Shown: one piece after another, positions 19,176 through 28,853 of the stretch | Layout of the letters: each line of letters starts with the position of its first letter | Numbering within the stretch: position 1 is the stretch's first letter | DNA from: Desmonostoc muscorum FACHB-395 | Lineage (GTDB): Bacteria > Cyanobacteriota > Cyanobacteriia > Cyanobacteriales > Nostocaceae | NCBI RefSeq assembly: GCF_014698035.1 | Contig: NZ_JACJSF010000007.1 | Location: 62,001 to 126,000, forward strand | DNA length: 64,000 bases | Direction: 5' to 3' | Notes under the pieces: generated by a model | The model's database searches: none | Seen by the model: the letters and a program-made list of their open reading frames with translations, nothing else | What the model was told of the DNA's origin: nothing | Made by a program: the position numbers and the translations under genes

Positions 19176-19997
19176 TTACTCAAGTCTAGAGAAAAGAGTT
19201 TCCCAATTAATTACAGGTGGTCTTTGTCCCTGGTTGACTATTTCAAAAATTTTCTTGGAACTACTTGGCTGAAAAAGGCATTCCACGCAAGCGTTTGCTA
19301 CATCAATCCGGCTGGTATCACCCGAAAGTGTATCCCCAGTGCCTATAACCACACCATACTTACCATCAGTTTTGGCCTTTAGCAGTGTGTTGAGGTCGTA
19401 TGAAGTATAGGGCCCGTCAATCAAGCGTCCTGGGCGGATAATCGTGTAGGGCAATCCTGAATTAATAATGGACTCCTCACCTTTTTGTTTGGCATCCAAC
19501 ACGCCGAACGCATTAAGAATACTAAAAGGAAACTGATCTTTACGGAGAATTCCACAAGAAGAGACGAAAACGAACCGCTTCAAATTCTGGGGTGCTGCTG
19601 TAACTAGGTTGCTGACACCTTGGGCATCAACCTTGGCTGGACTATTCTTTGCTTTTGCTTCGCTAGATTTGGGGTTAAGGAAAGTTATTCCCCATTCAAG
19701 CAAGTTCGGGGGTTGGTCAAACTCCCATCGCGAAGAAGGAAAGGCAGTGGTTCCAGTACAACTGATGATGTGGGTGACATCTTGTGTTGCAGCTGGGAGT
19801 GTAGCTGGCTGGCGGATGTCACCAACGGCAATTTCCACTCTCTGGTTAAACATTTCTTCGACTTTTGCGGCATTGCGTGTCAGAACGCGAACTTTCAAAC
19901 CCTTTTCTAGGAGTTTGCCTACCACTAGTTGCCCTACTCCACCAGTAGCACCAGCAACTAGTACCAAATCTTCAGCCGAAGTTTCAAAAGAAGTCAT
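19176..19997 (-). CDS. Atypical SDR, NAD(P)-binding NmrA/Ycf39-like
   Basis: A 273-residue extended-type SDR. The cofactor motif is GATGGVGQLV (residues 16-25), a variant of GxxGxxG, followed by the basic turn VRVLTRNAAK and GDIRQPATL. The middle segment FVFVSSCGIL is the SSxG position, and the usual YxxxK is replaced by KQKGEESI, as in atypical SDRs that may act as structural or sensor proteins. LPYTIIRPGRLIDGPYTS is the conserved substrate-side strand. Cyanobacterial relatives include Ycf39-like assembly factors and plant-type chloroplast SDRs. Function is uncertain. Confidence 0.85.
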   Translation of the reverse strand: MTSFETSAEDLVLVAGATGGVGQLVVGKLLEKGLKVRVLTRNAAKVEEMFNQRVEIAVGDIRQPATLPAATQDVTHIISCTGTTAFPSSRWEFDQPPNLLEWGITFLNPKSSEAKAKNSPAKVDAQGVSNLVTAAPQNLKRFVFVSSCGILRKDQFPFSILNAFGVLDAKQKGEESIINSGLPYTIIRPGRLIDGPYTSYDLNTLLKAKTDGKYGVVIGTGDTLSGDTSRIDVANACVECLFQPSSSKKIFEIVNQGQRPPVINWETLFSRLE

Positions 19998-20040
19998 AAA
20001 TTGCCTTTGAGATAGTCTCTTTTTAATCTACTCAAATAAA

Positions 20041-20120
20041 TGGGTTAGCGTACCCTGCGGGAAGAAAGCTAAGCGTAGCGTCTGTCTACGACACGCTGCG
20101 CGAACGCAGAGAAGGTATCG
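20041..20120. repeat. G+C-rich dispersed repeat
   Basis: A segment with internal palindromes (AAGCGTAGCGTCTGTCTACG, then ACACGCTGCGCGAACGCAG) lies between the divergent SDR and histidine kinase genes. Similar words occur near 11140 and 22005, which suggests a dispersed repeat family. Confidence 0.55.
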
Positions 20121-20264
20121 CCAAAATAGACTCAGATTAAAACATTTGGCTAATAGCTGTTGATTCTGTAGCTTTCAGGCTGACAATTGGGAATTTTAAA
20201 ATCAGGGCAAATTTCCCAAAACTGAATCAGAACAGTAGCAAGTACTTGAGGTTTCGAGCAAGGA

Positions 20265-21974
20265 ATGAAAATTAGTCAAAAATTAATTTCGGGTATTCTG
20301 GGAATGGCTACCATCTCAGTAATTGTTGGTGCGATTAGTGCCGATCAACAATTGAAGATAGCTAAGTATCTTGCTCAACAAGAGGCTGAAGAGGTTGCTG
20401 GATTACTGGGATATTTCGTAAGTCATGAGCTTGAATACCACGAACTGCGATCGCGTGAGAAAATGCTAGCCCATTTACAAAACCATGTAGAATCGCTACA
20501 TAAGCAACGTCAGCGCGATCTAGAAATTGTAGATCGTAATAAAATCATTCTGGCAGATGTAGTTGCAGAAGATATCGGTACGCGATTAGATCACGATCGC
20601 AATAATGAAGTTGGTAAAACTATTCAAGATGGTATACCAAGAACTTATGTTGAGTCCAGTCCTGAATACCCAAATGGGATTCAATTGATTGCTGTTGCTT
20701 TTAAGACTGGCAAGGGTGAAACAATTGGGGCAGTAATTTTGGAATATACCCCGCTTTACAAAGCAGCACTAGCAACAGCCGAAAAGAATATTATTGTGAC
20801 GTTGTTCATCAGTCTGGGATGTAGTGTATTTGCATTAGCAGCAGGTTATCTGCTCTCTAAAAGCATCTCAAAACCGATTAAACAACTCCAGCAAGCTGTG
20901 GTAAATCTGACTGAAGGTAAACTCGATACTAGAGTTAGTATTCGCTCCCAGGATGAGATTGGCGAGTTAGCCACCTCGTTCAATAAAATGGCGGACGATC
21001 TGCAATATTCTAGAAATGAATTGGTCAACGCCAATGAACAATTACGAGACGAAATTACCGAACGCCAAGAAGCAGAAGCGGAACTTCAGCAAGCTCTGAA
21101 AGACCTGCAAAAAACCCAAATCCAATTAATTCAATCCGAAAAAATGTCAAGTCTGGGTCAACTAGTGGCGGGAGTTGCCCATGAAATCAACAATCCGGTT
21201 AATTTTATCTACGGCAACCTCGAATACACTGATGATTACACTCAACAGATGTTGCTGTTAATTAAGCTTTATCAAAAACACTACCCCTATCCAGAGCCAG
21301 AAATTCAAAATGCTAACCAACTGAACGATATTGAGTACCTAATAGAAGATTTGCCTAAGATGTTAACCTCAATGAAAATGGGGGCTAAACGCATCCGGGA
21401 AATTGTTCTCAGTTTACGAATTTTCTCTCGCTTGGATGAAGCTGAGTTCAAAACGGCTGATTTGCATGAAGGAATCGACAGTACTCTGTTAATTTTGCAA
21501 CATCGGCTCAAGGCACTAAATAATCGCCCTCAAATTGAAGTGGTCAAAGAGTATGGAAAAATGCCTAAAATTCAGTGTTTTGCAGGGCAAATGAATCAGG
21601 TATTTATGAACCTCTTGGCAAATGCAATCGATGCTTTAGAAGAGTGTTTCCAAAAAGAACTTTGTCCAAATCCCTTAATTCGCATTTCTTCGGAACAGGT
21701 AAATGAAAATGTTGTGATTCGGATTGCTGATAATGGATCGGGAATTCCAAAAGAAATTCAGTCGCGTTTATTTGACCCTTTTTTCACTACGAAAGCAGTT
21801 GGTAAGGGGACTGGTATGGGATTATCGATCAGCTACCAGATAATTACTGAAAAGCATGGTGGCTCTTTGGAATGTATTTCATCACCGGGACAGGGTGCAG
21901 AGTTTGTGATTGCAATCCCCATTCGAGCAGGGAAATTAGCACAATCATCAATCAGCGATCGCATAATAGGTTAA
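20265..21974 (+). CDS. Membrane sensor histidine kinase
   Basis: A 569-residue sensor kinase. A membrane helix at residues 8-26, a periplasmic sensor part to about 170, and a second helix at about 172-197 are visible. A HAMP domain follows (SKPIKQLQQAVVNLTEGKLD), then a coiled coil rich in E and Q. The phosphoacceptor histidine is in GVAHEINNPVNF near residue 306. The ATP-binding domain shows the N box NLLANAIDALEE, G1 box DNGSGIPKEIQ and G2 box GKGTGMGLSIS. All kinase motifs are intact. The extracellular domain may be a CHASE-like or single-Cache fold; I cannot assign a ligand. No response regulator is adjacent. Confidence 0.93.
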   Translation: MKISQKLISGILGMATISVIVGAISADQQLKIAKYLAQQEAEEVAGLLGYFVSHELEYHELRSREKMLAHLQNHVESLHKQRQRDLEIVDRNKIILADVVAEDIGTRLDHDRNNEVGKTIQDGIPRTYVESSPEYPNGIQLIAVAFKTGKGETIGAVILEYTPLYKAALATAEKNIIVTLFISLGCSVFALAAGYLLSKSISKPIKQLQQAVVNLTEGKLDTRVSIRSQDEIGELATSFNKMADDLQYSRNELVNANEQLRDEITERQEAEAELQQALKDLQKTQIQLIQSEKMSSLGQLVAGVAHEINNPVNFIYGNLEYTDDYTQQMLLLIKLYQKHYPYPEPEIQNANQLNDIEYLIEDLPKMLTSMKMGAKRIREIVLSLRIFSRLDEAEFKTADLHEGIDSTLLILQHRLKALNNRPQIEVVKEYGKMPKIQCFAGQMNQVFMNLLANAIDALEECFQKELCPNPLIRISSEQVNENVVIRIADNGSGIPKEIQSRLFDPFFTTKAVGKGTGMGLSISYQIITEKHGGSLECISSPGQGAEFVIAIPIRAGKLAQSSISDRIIG

Positions 21975-22166
21975 GTATGAGTGTTTTTCAGCCCATAACT
22001 GCGTAGGCGTAGCCCGTCGTAGATATCGCTACATAGGGGAAATTGCGCCCGAATTGTTCGGTTCTACCACTTTCAACAGTACACAAATGGTTATAACCTC
22101 GTAAGTAGTAGCGAAATGTCTACCTTAGACGCTGTTAGTCGCTCTTGAATTAAGGGGTGAAAGCCT

Positions 22167-23639
22167 GTGTACGAATGGATATTGCCAAGTCTGAGCGAAA
22201 TCTTGGCCCAAAATCAATCAAGTGTGGCTGAATGTTCACCTGGTAAAGCAGAGCGGCAGTGGCGTGTCAGCCTCGCAGCAACTGAACATTTGCTATTAAA
22301 TACTTTAGCAGCTAATCCAGTTGACACAATCCAAGGATTAGTTTTAGCTGCACCTGCACCCTTATTCAGTCAGCCAAAACTGACTCAAAACTTACAAACA
22401 GTAACTTTCACAGCAAAACCATTTAATCCGTTGGCACTGATGCCATTTCAGATGCCAGATGTCATCGCACCCATAGATGAAGAAATCGCTCCTCATGAAT
22501 CGGTACTTCCTTTATTACCTGCCGATCCTCTGGGGACAGAGCAGTTTTGCTTAGTTTTTACAGATAAATTTAGATTAGTACTGGTTTTAGCAACCCACAA
22601 AAACGGTAAAAAAACCTTTTCATTTTCTTTTGAGCCGGAAGTAGTAGAGCAAGCTTGGCGATCGCTAGGTGCGAGAGTAATGCTGGCTAATCCAGAATTT
22701 TTTGCCCGTCTGGATGTATTAGTACAACAATATTCTCCGGTAGCACCAGATTGCCGCATCATGATTCAGTTTAGTCAGTTGTTGCTTCAGGAATTAACGG
22801 AAGCAGAAGAGACTGGGGAAGAAGCAGGGGAGCAAGGAGCAGGGAGCAGGGGGAAAAATACCAATTCCCAATTCCCAATTCCCAATCCCCAATCCCCAAA
22901 TCCTGATGTCGAACTGCTCCAAGCCTTCGCTCACGAAGTCCGCACACCTTTAACAACTATTCGCACCATGACTCGTCTACTGCTGAAGCGGCGAGATTTA
23001 GATGCTAGTGTAATCAATCGCTTAAAAATTATTGATCACGAGTGTACTGAGCAAATTGATCGCATGGAGTTGCTGTTTAAGGCAGCAGAATTAGAAACTA
23101 CTGCCTCTACAAAATGTCCAAAAACTCAACTCACACCGATGTCTTTAGATCAAGTGTTGCAGCAGAGCATTCCTCGGTGGGAACAAGCAGCGCATCGCCG
23201 GAACTTAACTTTAAATGTTGTTTTACCCCAGCAACTACCAACTGTGGTAAGTAATCCCATGATGCTCGATCAGGTACTCACCGGTTTGATAGAGAATTTC
23301 ACTCGCAGCTTACCCTCTGGTAGCCATATTCAAGTACAAGTTATTCCGGCTGGAGATCAACTGAAGTTACAATTATCGCCGCAATTTGGGTGCAAAGATT
23401 CCAGTAAAGCCGCAACACCTGCAACGCCACCAATTCGCAAAGCCCTTGGTCAATTGCTGATGTTCCAACCAGAAACGGGTACGATTAGTTTAAATATTGC
23501 TGCAACTAAGCATTTATTTCAAGCGATCGGCGGTAAATTGATTGTGCGTCAGCGTCCACACTATGGGGAAGTTTTGACGATTTTCCTTCCCTTAGAAGTT
23601 AGCAATAAACATAAATCTGGAGCTAAAACTTGGGAGTGA
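22167..23639 (+). CDS. Histidine-kinase-like protein with degenerate ATPase domain
   Basis: A 490-residue soluble protein starting at GTG 22167, with AGGGG about ten bases upstream. The N-terminal ~215 residues are a cyanobacterial domain I cannot name. A repeat-derived linker (about residues 216-248) precedes a clear HisKA phosphoacceptor helix, LLQAFAHEVRTPLTTIRTMT. The C-terminal part keeps an N-box-like MLDQVLTGLIENF, but the glycine-rich G1 and G2 boxes are not recognisable: the GLGL position reads TISLNIAATKHLF. It ends with the usual GGKLIVRQRP and LPLEV strands. It may therefore be a weak or inactive kinase that acts as phosphotransfer or scaffold partner. It lies 192 bases after the intact kinase gene in the same direction. 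Confidence 0.8.
   Translation: MYEWILPSLSEILAQNQSSVAECSPGKAERQWRVSLAATEHLLLNTLAANPVDTIQGLVLAAPAPLFSQPKLTQNLQTVTFTAKPFNPLALMPFQMPDVIAPIDEEIAPHESVLPLLPADPLGTEQFCLVFTDKFRLVLVLATHKNGKKTFSFSFEPEVVEQAWRSLGARVMLANPEFFARLDVLVQQYSPVAPDCRIMIQFSQLLLQELTEAEETGEEAGEQGAGSRGKNTNSQFPIPNPQSPNPDVELLQAFAHEVRTPLTTIRTMTRLLLKRRDLDASVINRLKIIDHECTEQIDRMELLFKAAELETTASTKCPKTQLTPMSLDQVLQQSIPRWEQAAHRRNLTLNVVLPQQLPTVVSNPMMLDQVLTGLIENFTRSLPSGSHIQVQVIPAGDQLKLQLSPQFGCKDSSKAATPATPPIRKALGQLLMFQPETGTISLNIAATKHLFQAIGGKLIVRQRPHYGEVLTIFLPLEVSNKHKSGAKTWE
22815..22903. repeat. Heptamer repeats inside the coding sequence
   Basis: Purine-rich repeats (GGGAGCA type, 22815-22855) and then CCCAATT/CCCCAAT heptamers (22861-22903) lie in frame. 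They encode the linker TGEEAGEQGAGSRG then [16 protein letters not shown] just before the HisKA helix. The same heptamers are non-coding elsewhere in the window. Confidence 0.9.
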
Positions 23640-23710
23640 ATATTCATCAACTATTTTTTTAAATTATAAATATTCACTCTAAATTAACGTCAGTTAAAGA
23701 AACCTCTCCC

Positions 23711-23743
23711 TGCCTTGAACTTTAGTTTAAGGCAAAGTTTTTT
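23711..23743 (+). terminator. Rho-independent terminator after the second kinase gene
   Basis: TGCCTTGAAC pairs with GTTTAAGGCA around a four-base loop (one G-T pair), followed by AAG and six T residues. Confidence 0.85.
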
Positions 23744-24058
23744 ATTCGACTAATTACCCCTTTAAATGTGGATAAAATCTTTGGGTAATAATTCCTCTTC
23801 TCTCTGTGTTCTCTGCGCCTCTGTGGTTCGATAAATCACTTTTAAGCTGCATAGAGGAAAGCAGAGATTTTACGAGTTACCTTCAAAAGGCTTGTCTGAG
23901 AATTTATTGCGGACACAATATTACTCATTTAACTTACATGAAATTAAACAGGAATTAAATTCCTCTGACTTGCCATTTGTAAAAATAGATGCCAAAAATG
24001 GATATAAATTCTGGCTAACAGCCAAGTACACATTTGTGTAAAAACCAATAGGAGAATT
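23744..24058. other. Intergenic region with a dispersed 30-base motif
   Basis: No gene was found. Bases 23793-23830 carry CTCTGTGTTCTCTGCGCCTC then TGTGGTTCG. Close copies occur at 44889-44920 and 59168-59198, always between genes. Confidence 0.6.
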
Positions 24059-24727
24059 ATGGCACATTTCGAAATAATTGAAAAAGAGGGTTTGCATTTA
24101 GTCAAGGTCACTTTGCAAAACGAAACAGTACGCACTGAATCTGGTGCTATGTACTATATTCGTGGCAATATTCAGATGCAATCTAAAGCCCCTTCAGCAG
24201 GTGGGTTTTTAAAATCATTAGCCACGGGAGAAAACATTTTCCGTCCTACATATACAGGTACGGGTGAATTATATTTAGAACCGTCTTTAGCGGGATATCA
24301 CATTCTAGAATTAGACGGTAGTGAATGGATTTTAGATAGTGGCGCTTATTGGGCTAGCGATGGCAGTATAGAAGTAGGAATTGAACGAAACAAATTCGTA
24401 TCAGGTTTAATTGGTGGCGAGGGTTTGTTTCAAACAAAAGTCAAAGGTAGGGGTAAAGTGGTAATGGTAGCACAAGGCCCTGTAGAAGTAATAAATTTAC
24501 AAAATGACCGATTAGTTGTTGATGGAAATTTTGCGATCGCTCGCACAAATACTTTAAATTATCGCGTTGAAAAAGCTACTAAATCTCTTTTAGGTTCGAT
24601 GACTTCTGGTGAATTTCTCGTCAATACTTTTGAGGGAACTGGGACTGTATTGCTTGCTCCCATACCTTATTGGAAAGTCATGATGATTCGGCAAATTACT
24701 GCCGCGCTACCAAAAACTTCTAGCTAA
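24059..24727 (+). CDS. AIM24 family protein
   Basis: A 222-residue protein of the AIM24/TIGR00266 family, a beta-rich tryptophan-RNA-binding-attenuator-like fold found in bacteria and mitochondria. Family features are visible: VRTESGAMYYIRGNIQMQSK, GTGELYLEPSLAGYHILEL, FQTKVKGRGKVVMVAQGPVE and the end GTVLLAPIPYWK. No catalytic motif is known for the family. The ribosome site GGAG lies six bases before the ATG. The gene is alone in its direction and converges on alaS. Confidence 0.88.
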   Translation: MAHFEIIEKEGLHLVKVTLQNETVRTESGAMYYIRGNIQMQSKAPSAGGFLKSLATGENIFRPTYTGTGELYLEPSLAGYHILELDGSEWILDSGAYWASDGSIEVGIERNKFVSGLIGGEGLFQTKVKGRGKVVMVAQGPVEVINLQNDRLVVDGNFAIARTNTLNYRVEKATKSLLGSMTSGEFLVNTFEGTGTVLLAPIPYWKVMMIRQITAALPKTSS

Positions 24728-24755
24728 GAATCAAAGGATTTTAGCTATTAGCCTT

Positions 24756-24920
24756 AGAGGATGTTTTAAAAATCCCCTTATCTGTATCAAAAGTTCAGAT
24801 CCCCCTAAATCCCCCTTAAAAAGGGGGACTTTGATTCCGGTTACCCCATTTTTAAGGGGGGCTAGAGGGGGGATCTAGAAGTACTTAAAAGCACAACCAA
24901 ACACTTTTAAAACAACCTCT
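24756..24920. mobile_element. MITE-like element, copy A (165 bp)
   Basis: The element is bounded by inverted ends AGAGGATGTTTTAAAA and TTTTAAAACAACCTCT. It has a palindromic core with C-run and G-run arms (CCCCTAAATCCCCCTTAAAA, then AAGGGGG). It has no coding capacity. A second copy of exactly the same length, in reverse orientation, is at 53182-53346. It lies between the convergent AIM24 and alaS genes and may also act as a transcription barrier. Confidence 0.85.
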
Positions 24921-24973
24921 TAGAATAGAATTCCAAAGCTAATAGCAACGAACTGGGGATTGTCAGATGTGGG

Positions 24974-27616
24974 TTAAGCCAATGCGGACTTTAAATCACT
25001 TTCTGCTTGTCGCAACGCATCTGGTAATTTACTCGCATCGCGTCCGCCAGCTTGGGCTAAGTTCGGTCTTCCGCCGCCGCCACCACCGCAGATTTTAGCG
25101 ATCGCACCGACAAATTTACCAGCCTGTAAACCTTTTTTGTTGACTTCTGAACTAAAAGCTGCAACTATGCTGACTTTATCGGCTTCGGGAACAGAACCTA
25201 GCACCACTGCACCGTTACCGATTTTTTGTAACAGTCGTTCGGCTGCGGTTTTCAATGATTCTGGATCGACATTTTCTAATTGGGCAACGATAATTTTATG
25301 ATCGCCTACAGTTTCGGCTGTTTGTAGCAAGCTGTCAGATTTAGCGATCGCTAATTGTACCTTCAAGGTTTCCAATTCCTTCTGACTATTTCTGAGTTCG
25401 CTTTGCAGACTTGTAATTCTGTCTGGTAATTCTTCGGGTTTAACTTTAAAGCGATCGCTCAAATCTTTAACTACTTTATCCCGCAGGTTGAGATAATCTA
25501 GGATTGCTGGCCCTGAAACAGCTTCAATGCGCCGCACCCCAGAAGCCACGCCAGCTTCCGAGATAATCTTAAACACGCCAATTTCAGCAGTATTGCTGAC
25601 ATGAGTGCCACCGCAGAGTTCCATTGATACGCTAGGGAAGTCAATCACTCGCACTTCATCGCCGTATTTCTCGCCGAACATGGCAACAGCACCCTTAGCT
25701 TTCGCCTCGGCTAAAGGTAAGACTTCCACCTTTGCGGCGTGTGCTTGGGCAATCCAAGTGTTTACCTGTTCTTCAATTTGTTGCACTTCTTCTGCTGTCA
25801 AAGCGCGGGGACAGTTGAAGTCAAAGCGCAATCTATCAAAGGAAACTAGGGAACCAGCTTGAGATATGCCATCATCAACAATTTTTTTCAACGCCGCTTG
25901 CAACAGGTGCGTTGCGGTATGGTTAGCTTGGGCGCGACGGCGACAAGCCGGATCAATTTGGGCGGTGACAGGATCGCCTACGCGCAGTGTACCGCGTTCG
26001 ATGCGTCCGAAGTGAACAAAGAAATCAGATTCTTTTTTAACGTCTTCCACCCGAACAACAATACCATCACCAGAGATATAACCGCGATCGCCAATCTGTC
26101 CACCAGATTCTGCATAAAATGGCGTTTTATCAAGAACAATTTGTACCTGTGTCCCCGCTTCTGCTTCTTCTTGAGAAACACCTTCTAGCAAAATCGCTTC
26201 GATTATTGCCGTCGCCGCCGATTGGGTGTAGCCTAAAAACTCGGTGACTTGGATGTGTTCTGCTAGCTTGTCGAGGGAACCTTGGACAGTTAAATCGATG
26301 GTTTCATGTGCATCTCTACCACGTCCTTTTTGAATTTCCATTTGTGCCTCAAATCCCTCAGCATCAACTGTGAGATTATTTTCTTCGGCAACTTCTTGAG
26401 TAAGTTCGAGGGGAAATCCGTAGGTGTCATAAAGGGTAAATGCACTTTCACCACTAATTTGAGTGTTTCCTTGCTGTTTCACCTCTTGGATAATTTCTTC
26501 TAAGAGTTTTTCGCCTCTATCCAGAGTTCTGAGGAAATTTGATTCTTCTCGTTGCAACTCAGCTTTAATTGCTGCTTCCCGTTGGCGCACATTGGGGTAA
26601 GCTGATTCCGAAAGAGCGATCGCAGTTTCGGCAACTTGGGTAGTAAATTCGCCAGAAATCCCAATTAATCGCCCATGACGCACCACCCGCCGAATTAATC
26701 GCCGCAGTACATAACCCCTTCCCACATTGGAAGCGCGAATTTCATCAGCGATCATGTGGACAACAGAACGAACGTGATCGCCAATGACTTTTAGAGAGAC
26801 TTTGGTTTTTTCATCACTGCTATGGTAGTCAATGGCAGCAATTTGAGCAGCTGTTTGAATAATTGGGAAAATCAGGTCAGTTTCGTAGTTATTGGGCACT
26901 TTTTGGAGGATTTGCGCCATTCTCTCCAAACCCATACCCGTGTCGATGTTCTTGTTTTGCAGTGGCGTTAAATTGCCTGAAACATCTCGGTTATATTGCA
27001 TGAACACGAGGTTGTAAAACTCGATGAACCGGGAATCGTCTTCTAAATCGATATTCTCGTCACCGCGTTCTGGGTGGAAGTCGTAATATATTTCTGAACA
27101 AGGGCCACAAGGGCCAGTCGGGCCAGATACCCAAAAGTTATCATCTTCGCCCAAGCGTTTAATTCTGGCTACCGGTACACCGATTTGATCCCGCCAGATA
27201 GCAAAGGCTTCATCATCATCTTCAAAAACGCTGACAACCAGATTTTGGGGAGAAAAGCCAAAGACTTGCGTAGAGATTTCCCAGCCCCAAGCGATCGCTT
27301 GTTCTTTAAAATAATCACCAAAGCTGAAATTACCCAGCATCTCAAAAAAGGTGTGATGCCGTTTAGTGCGTCCGACATTTTCGATGTCGTTGGTACGGAT
27401 ACACTTTTGTGAAGTTGTAGCCCGCTTAAATTCTGGTGTCCTCTGCCCCAAGAATATCGGCTTAAATGGTAGCATCCCCGCGATCGTCAGCAGTACGGTT
27501 GGATCTTCTGGCACGAGAGACGCACTTGGGAGGATTTGGTGACTCCGTTGGGCAAAGAAGTTGAGGAATGTGTTGCGAATTTCGTTACCGCTTAGGTACT
27601 GGGGATTTGAAGACAT
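24974..27616 (-). CDS. alaS: Alanyl-tRNA synthetase
   Basis: An 880-residue, full-length AlaS that charges tRNA-Ala. The class II catalytic domain starts with [20 protein letters not shown] and includes the motif 2 region [18 protein letters not shown] and motif 3 [11 protein letters not shown]. The editing domain carries the zinc/editing motif HTATHLL near residue 566 and the CGGTHVSNT motif near residue 665. The C-terminal C-Ala domain ends with the glycine-rich [15 protein letters not shown] and a short helix. The gene is monocistronic, followed by a MITE-like element. No unusual feature was seen. Confidence 0.97.
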   Translation of the reverse strand: MSSNPQYLSGNEIRNTFLNFFAQRSHQILPSASLVPEDPTVLLTIAGMLPFKPIFLGQRTPEFKRATTSQKCIRTNDIENVGRTKRHHTFFEMLGNFSFGDYFKEQAIAWGWEISTQVFGFSPQNLVVSVFEDDDEAFAIWRDQIGVPVARIKRLGEDDNFWVSGPTGPCGPCSEIYYDFHPERGDENIDLEDDSRFIEFYNLVFMQYNRDVSGNLTPLQNKNIDTGMGLERMAQILQKVPNNYETDLIFPIIQTAAQIAAIDYHSSDEKTKVSLKVIGDHVRSVVHMIADEIRASNVGRGYVLRRLIRRVVRHGRLIGISGEFTTQVAETAIALSESAYPNVRQREAAIKAELQREESNFLRTLDRGEKLLEEIIQEVKQQGNTQISGESAFTLYDTYGFPLELTQEVAEENNLTVDAEGFEAQMEIQKGRGRDAHETIDLTVQGSLDKLAEHIQVTEFLGYTQSAATAIIEAILLEGVSQEEAEAGTQVQIVLDKTPFYAESGGQIGDRGYISGDGIVVRVEDVKKESDFFVHFGRIERGTLRVGDPVTAQIDPACRRRAQANHTATHLLQAALKKIVDDGISQAGSLVSFDRLRFDFNCPRALTAEEVQQIEEQVNTWIAQAHAAKVEVLPLAEAKAKGAVAMFGEKYGDEVRVIDFPSVSMELCGGTHVSNTAEIGVFKIISEAGVASGVRRIEAVSGPAILDYLNLRDKVVKDLSDRFKVKPEELPDRITSLQSELRNSQKELETLKVQLAIAKSDSLLQTAETVGDHKIIVAQLENVDPESLKTAAERLLQKIGNGAVVLGSVPEADKVSIVAAFSSEVNKKGLQAGKFVGAIAKICGGGGGGRPNLAQAGGRDASKLPDALRQAESDLKSALA

Positions 27617-28853
27617 AGGTGTTTTTAACTTGAGACTTTAGACTCTAGACTTGGGCGTAGCGGCACTGGGTAAGTGTATTTTCATAAATAGCTTTATATA
27701 TTCTTGCATTTTGTTTCATATTACCGCCAGCAAATTGTACAAGTCTGTGAGCTATACGCAGTGATGAGGATGCTTTTAGACCCACATTATCTGACTCTGA
27801 TAGGATGTGCTGCATCTGCGGCCGTCCTAGACATCGTAATTTTGGTCTTTAAGATTAATCCTTAAGCCTTTAAGGCTAATCCTTAAGTCTTTAAGATTAA
27901 TCCTTAAGAAATAGTTTAAAATTCCCATACTAGGGTAGCAAATGGCACTAAAACTGAAAGTATCAAATATTGCTTGCCTTCCTAAGGGCAAAATTTAACT
28001 AATTTACCCGTATTAGGGGCAGGTTCTGACATCAAACTTTTTATTTAGCTTTTTTTTCGAGATTTTATGATGTTGCAATCAATTAAACAACCAGTTAAAT
28101 AAAAGATGTGAGTTAAGCAAAGAAACACAGATAAAGTGCATAGGCAGAAACATTTTGTTTATCCTGCTAACGCATTGTAAACCCAAGTTTCACGTCTCAC
28201 TTAATTTGGGGATTTTCACCCGATAAATTCGTTCTGTAATTCTAGAGCTTATTAGTGCCAGAAAGCTCCTGTCCATAGCAGGAGGGAGCTTTGCTGTCTA
28301 TTTAGTTCGCATTATTTTTGCAATTTCAGTCTTATCTTAATACTTGATTAAAGCCTTGGTTATAAACCAAAAGGCTGAAGTCACCCATGAGAAATAAAAT
28401 TTTTAATTCAACTATCTAATTTAAATTTTGATCGTTGAATCAAAAAACTTTATAATTTCTTAATTTTTCTCCATAAAAAGAAATTTATTTGTCTAATGTG
28501 GAGGTTATTCAGAGCTATTCATTTTTATAATTTAATCAGCAAAACAACACTTAAGAAAGCACATGAATAGGCTTGATACGTCTCAATATTATTCAGTATT
28601 TTTACTGTTTGAAAAACATAGTGTAAAGAAGACATTAGTTGTCAGAAGTGAATATTTCAGAAATGCTAGAAGTAAATATAAATTCTTGAAAGGAGATCAA
28701 ATTTGGAAAAATATTGTGGATTTTTCGTAAAAAAAAAGTATATAACCAGAAATCTAACTCAGCCTAAAAGATGATATTTAGTATTAGGCAACGATACTAG
28801 TAAATTACTCAACTTAATGTCTTTAAAATTTAAATAGGATAAAAAATAGAGCA
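27617..28853. other. Long intergenic region without a recognised gene
   Basis: About 1.2 kb without a convincing protein gene. It contains a three-unit 21-bp palindromic repeat (27847-27909). A hairpin pairs AAAGCTCC (28262) with GGAGCTTT (28285-28292). A second hairpin, AGCCTTGGTT with AACCAAAAGGCT, lies near 28354-28376. The right half is very A+T-rich. A non-coding RNA or a decayed gene is possible; nothing identifies either. Confidence 0.5.
27847..27909. repeat. Three tandem 21-bp near-palindromic units
   Basis: Units start at 27847, 27868 and 27889. Each reads CTTTAAG, two variable bases, then TAATCCTTAAG and one variable base. Each unit is almost palindromic around TTAAT. It lies about 230 bases upstream of alaS and could be a protein-binding array or a simple satellite. 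Confidence 0.85.
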
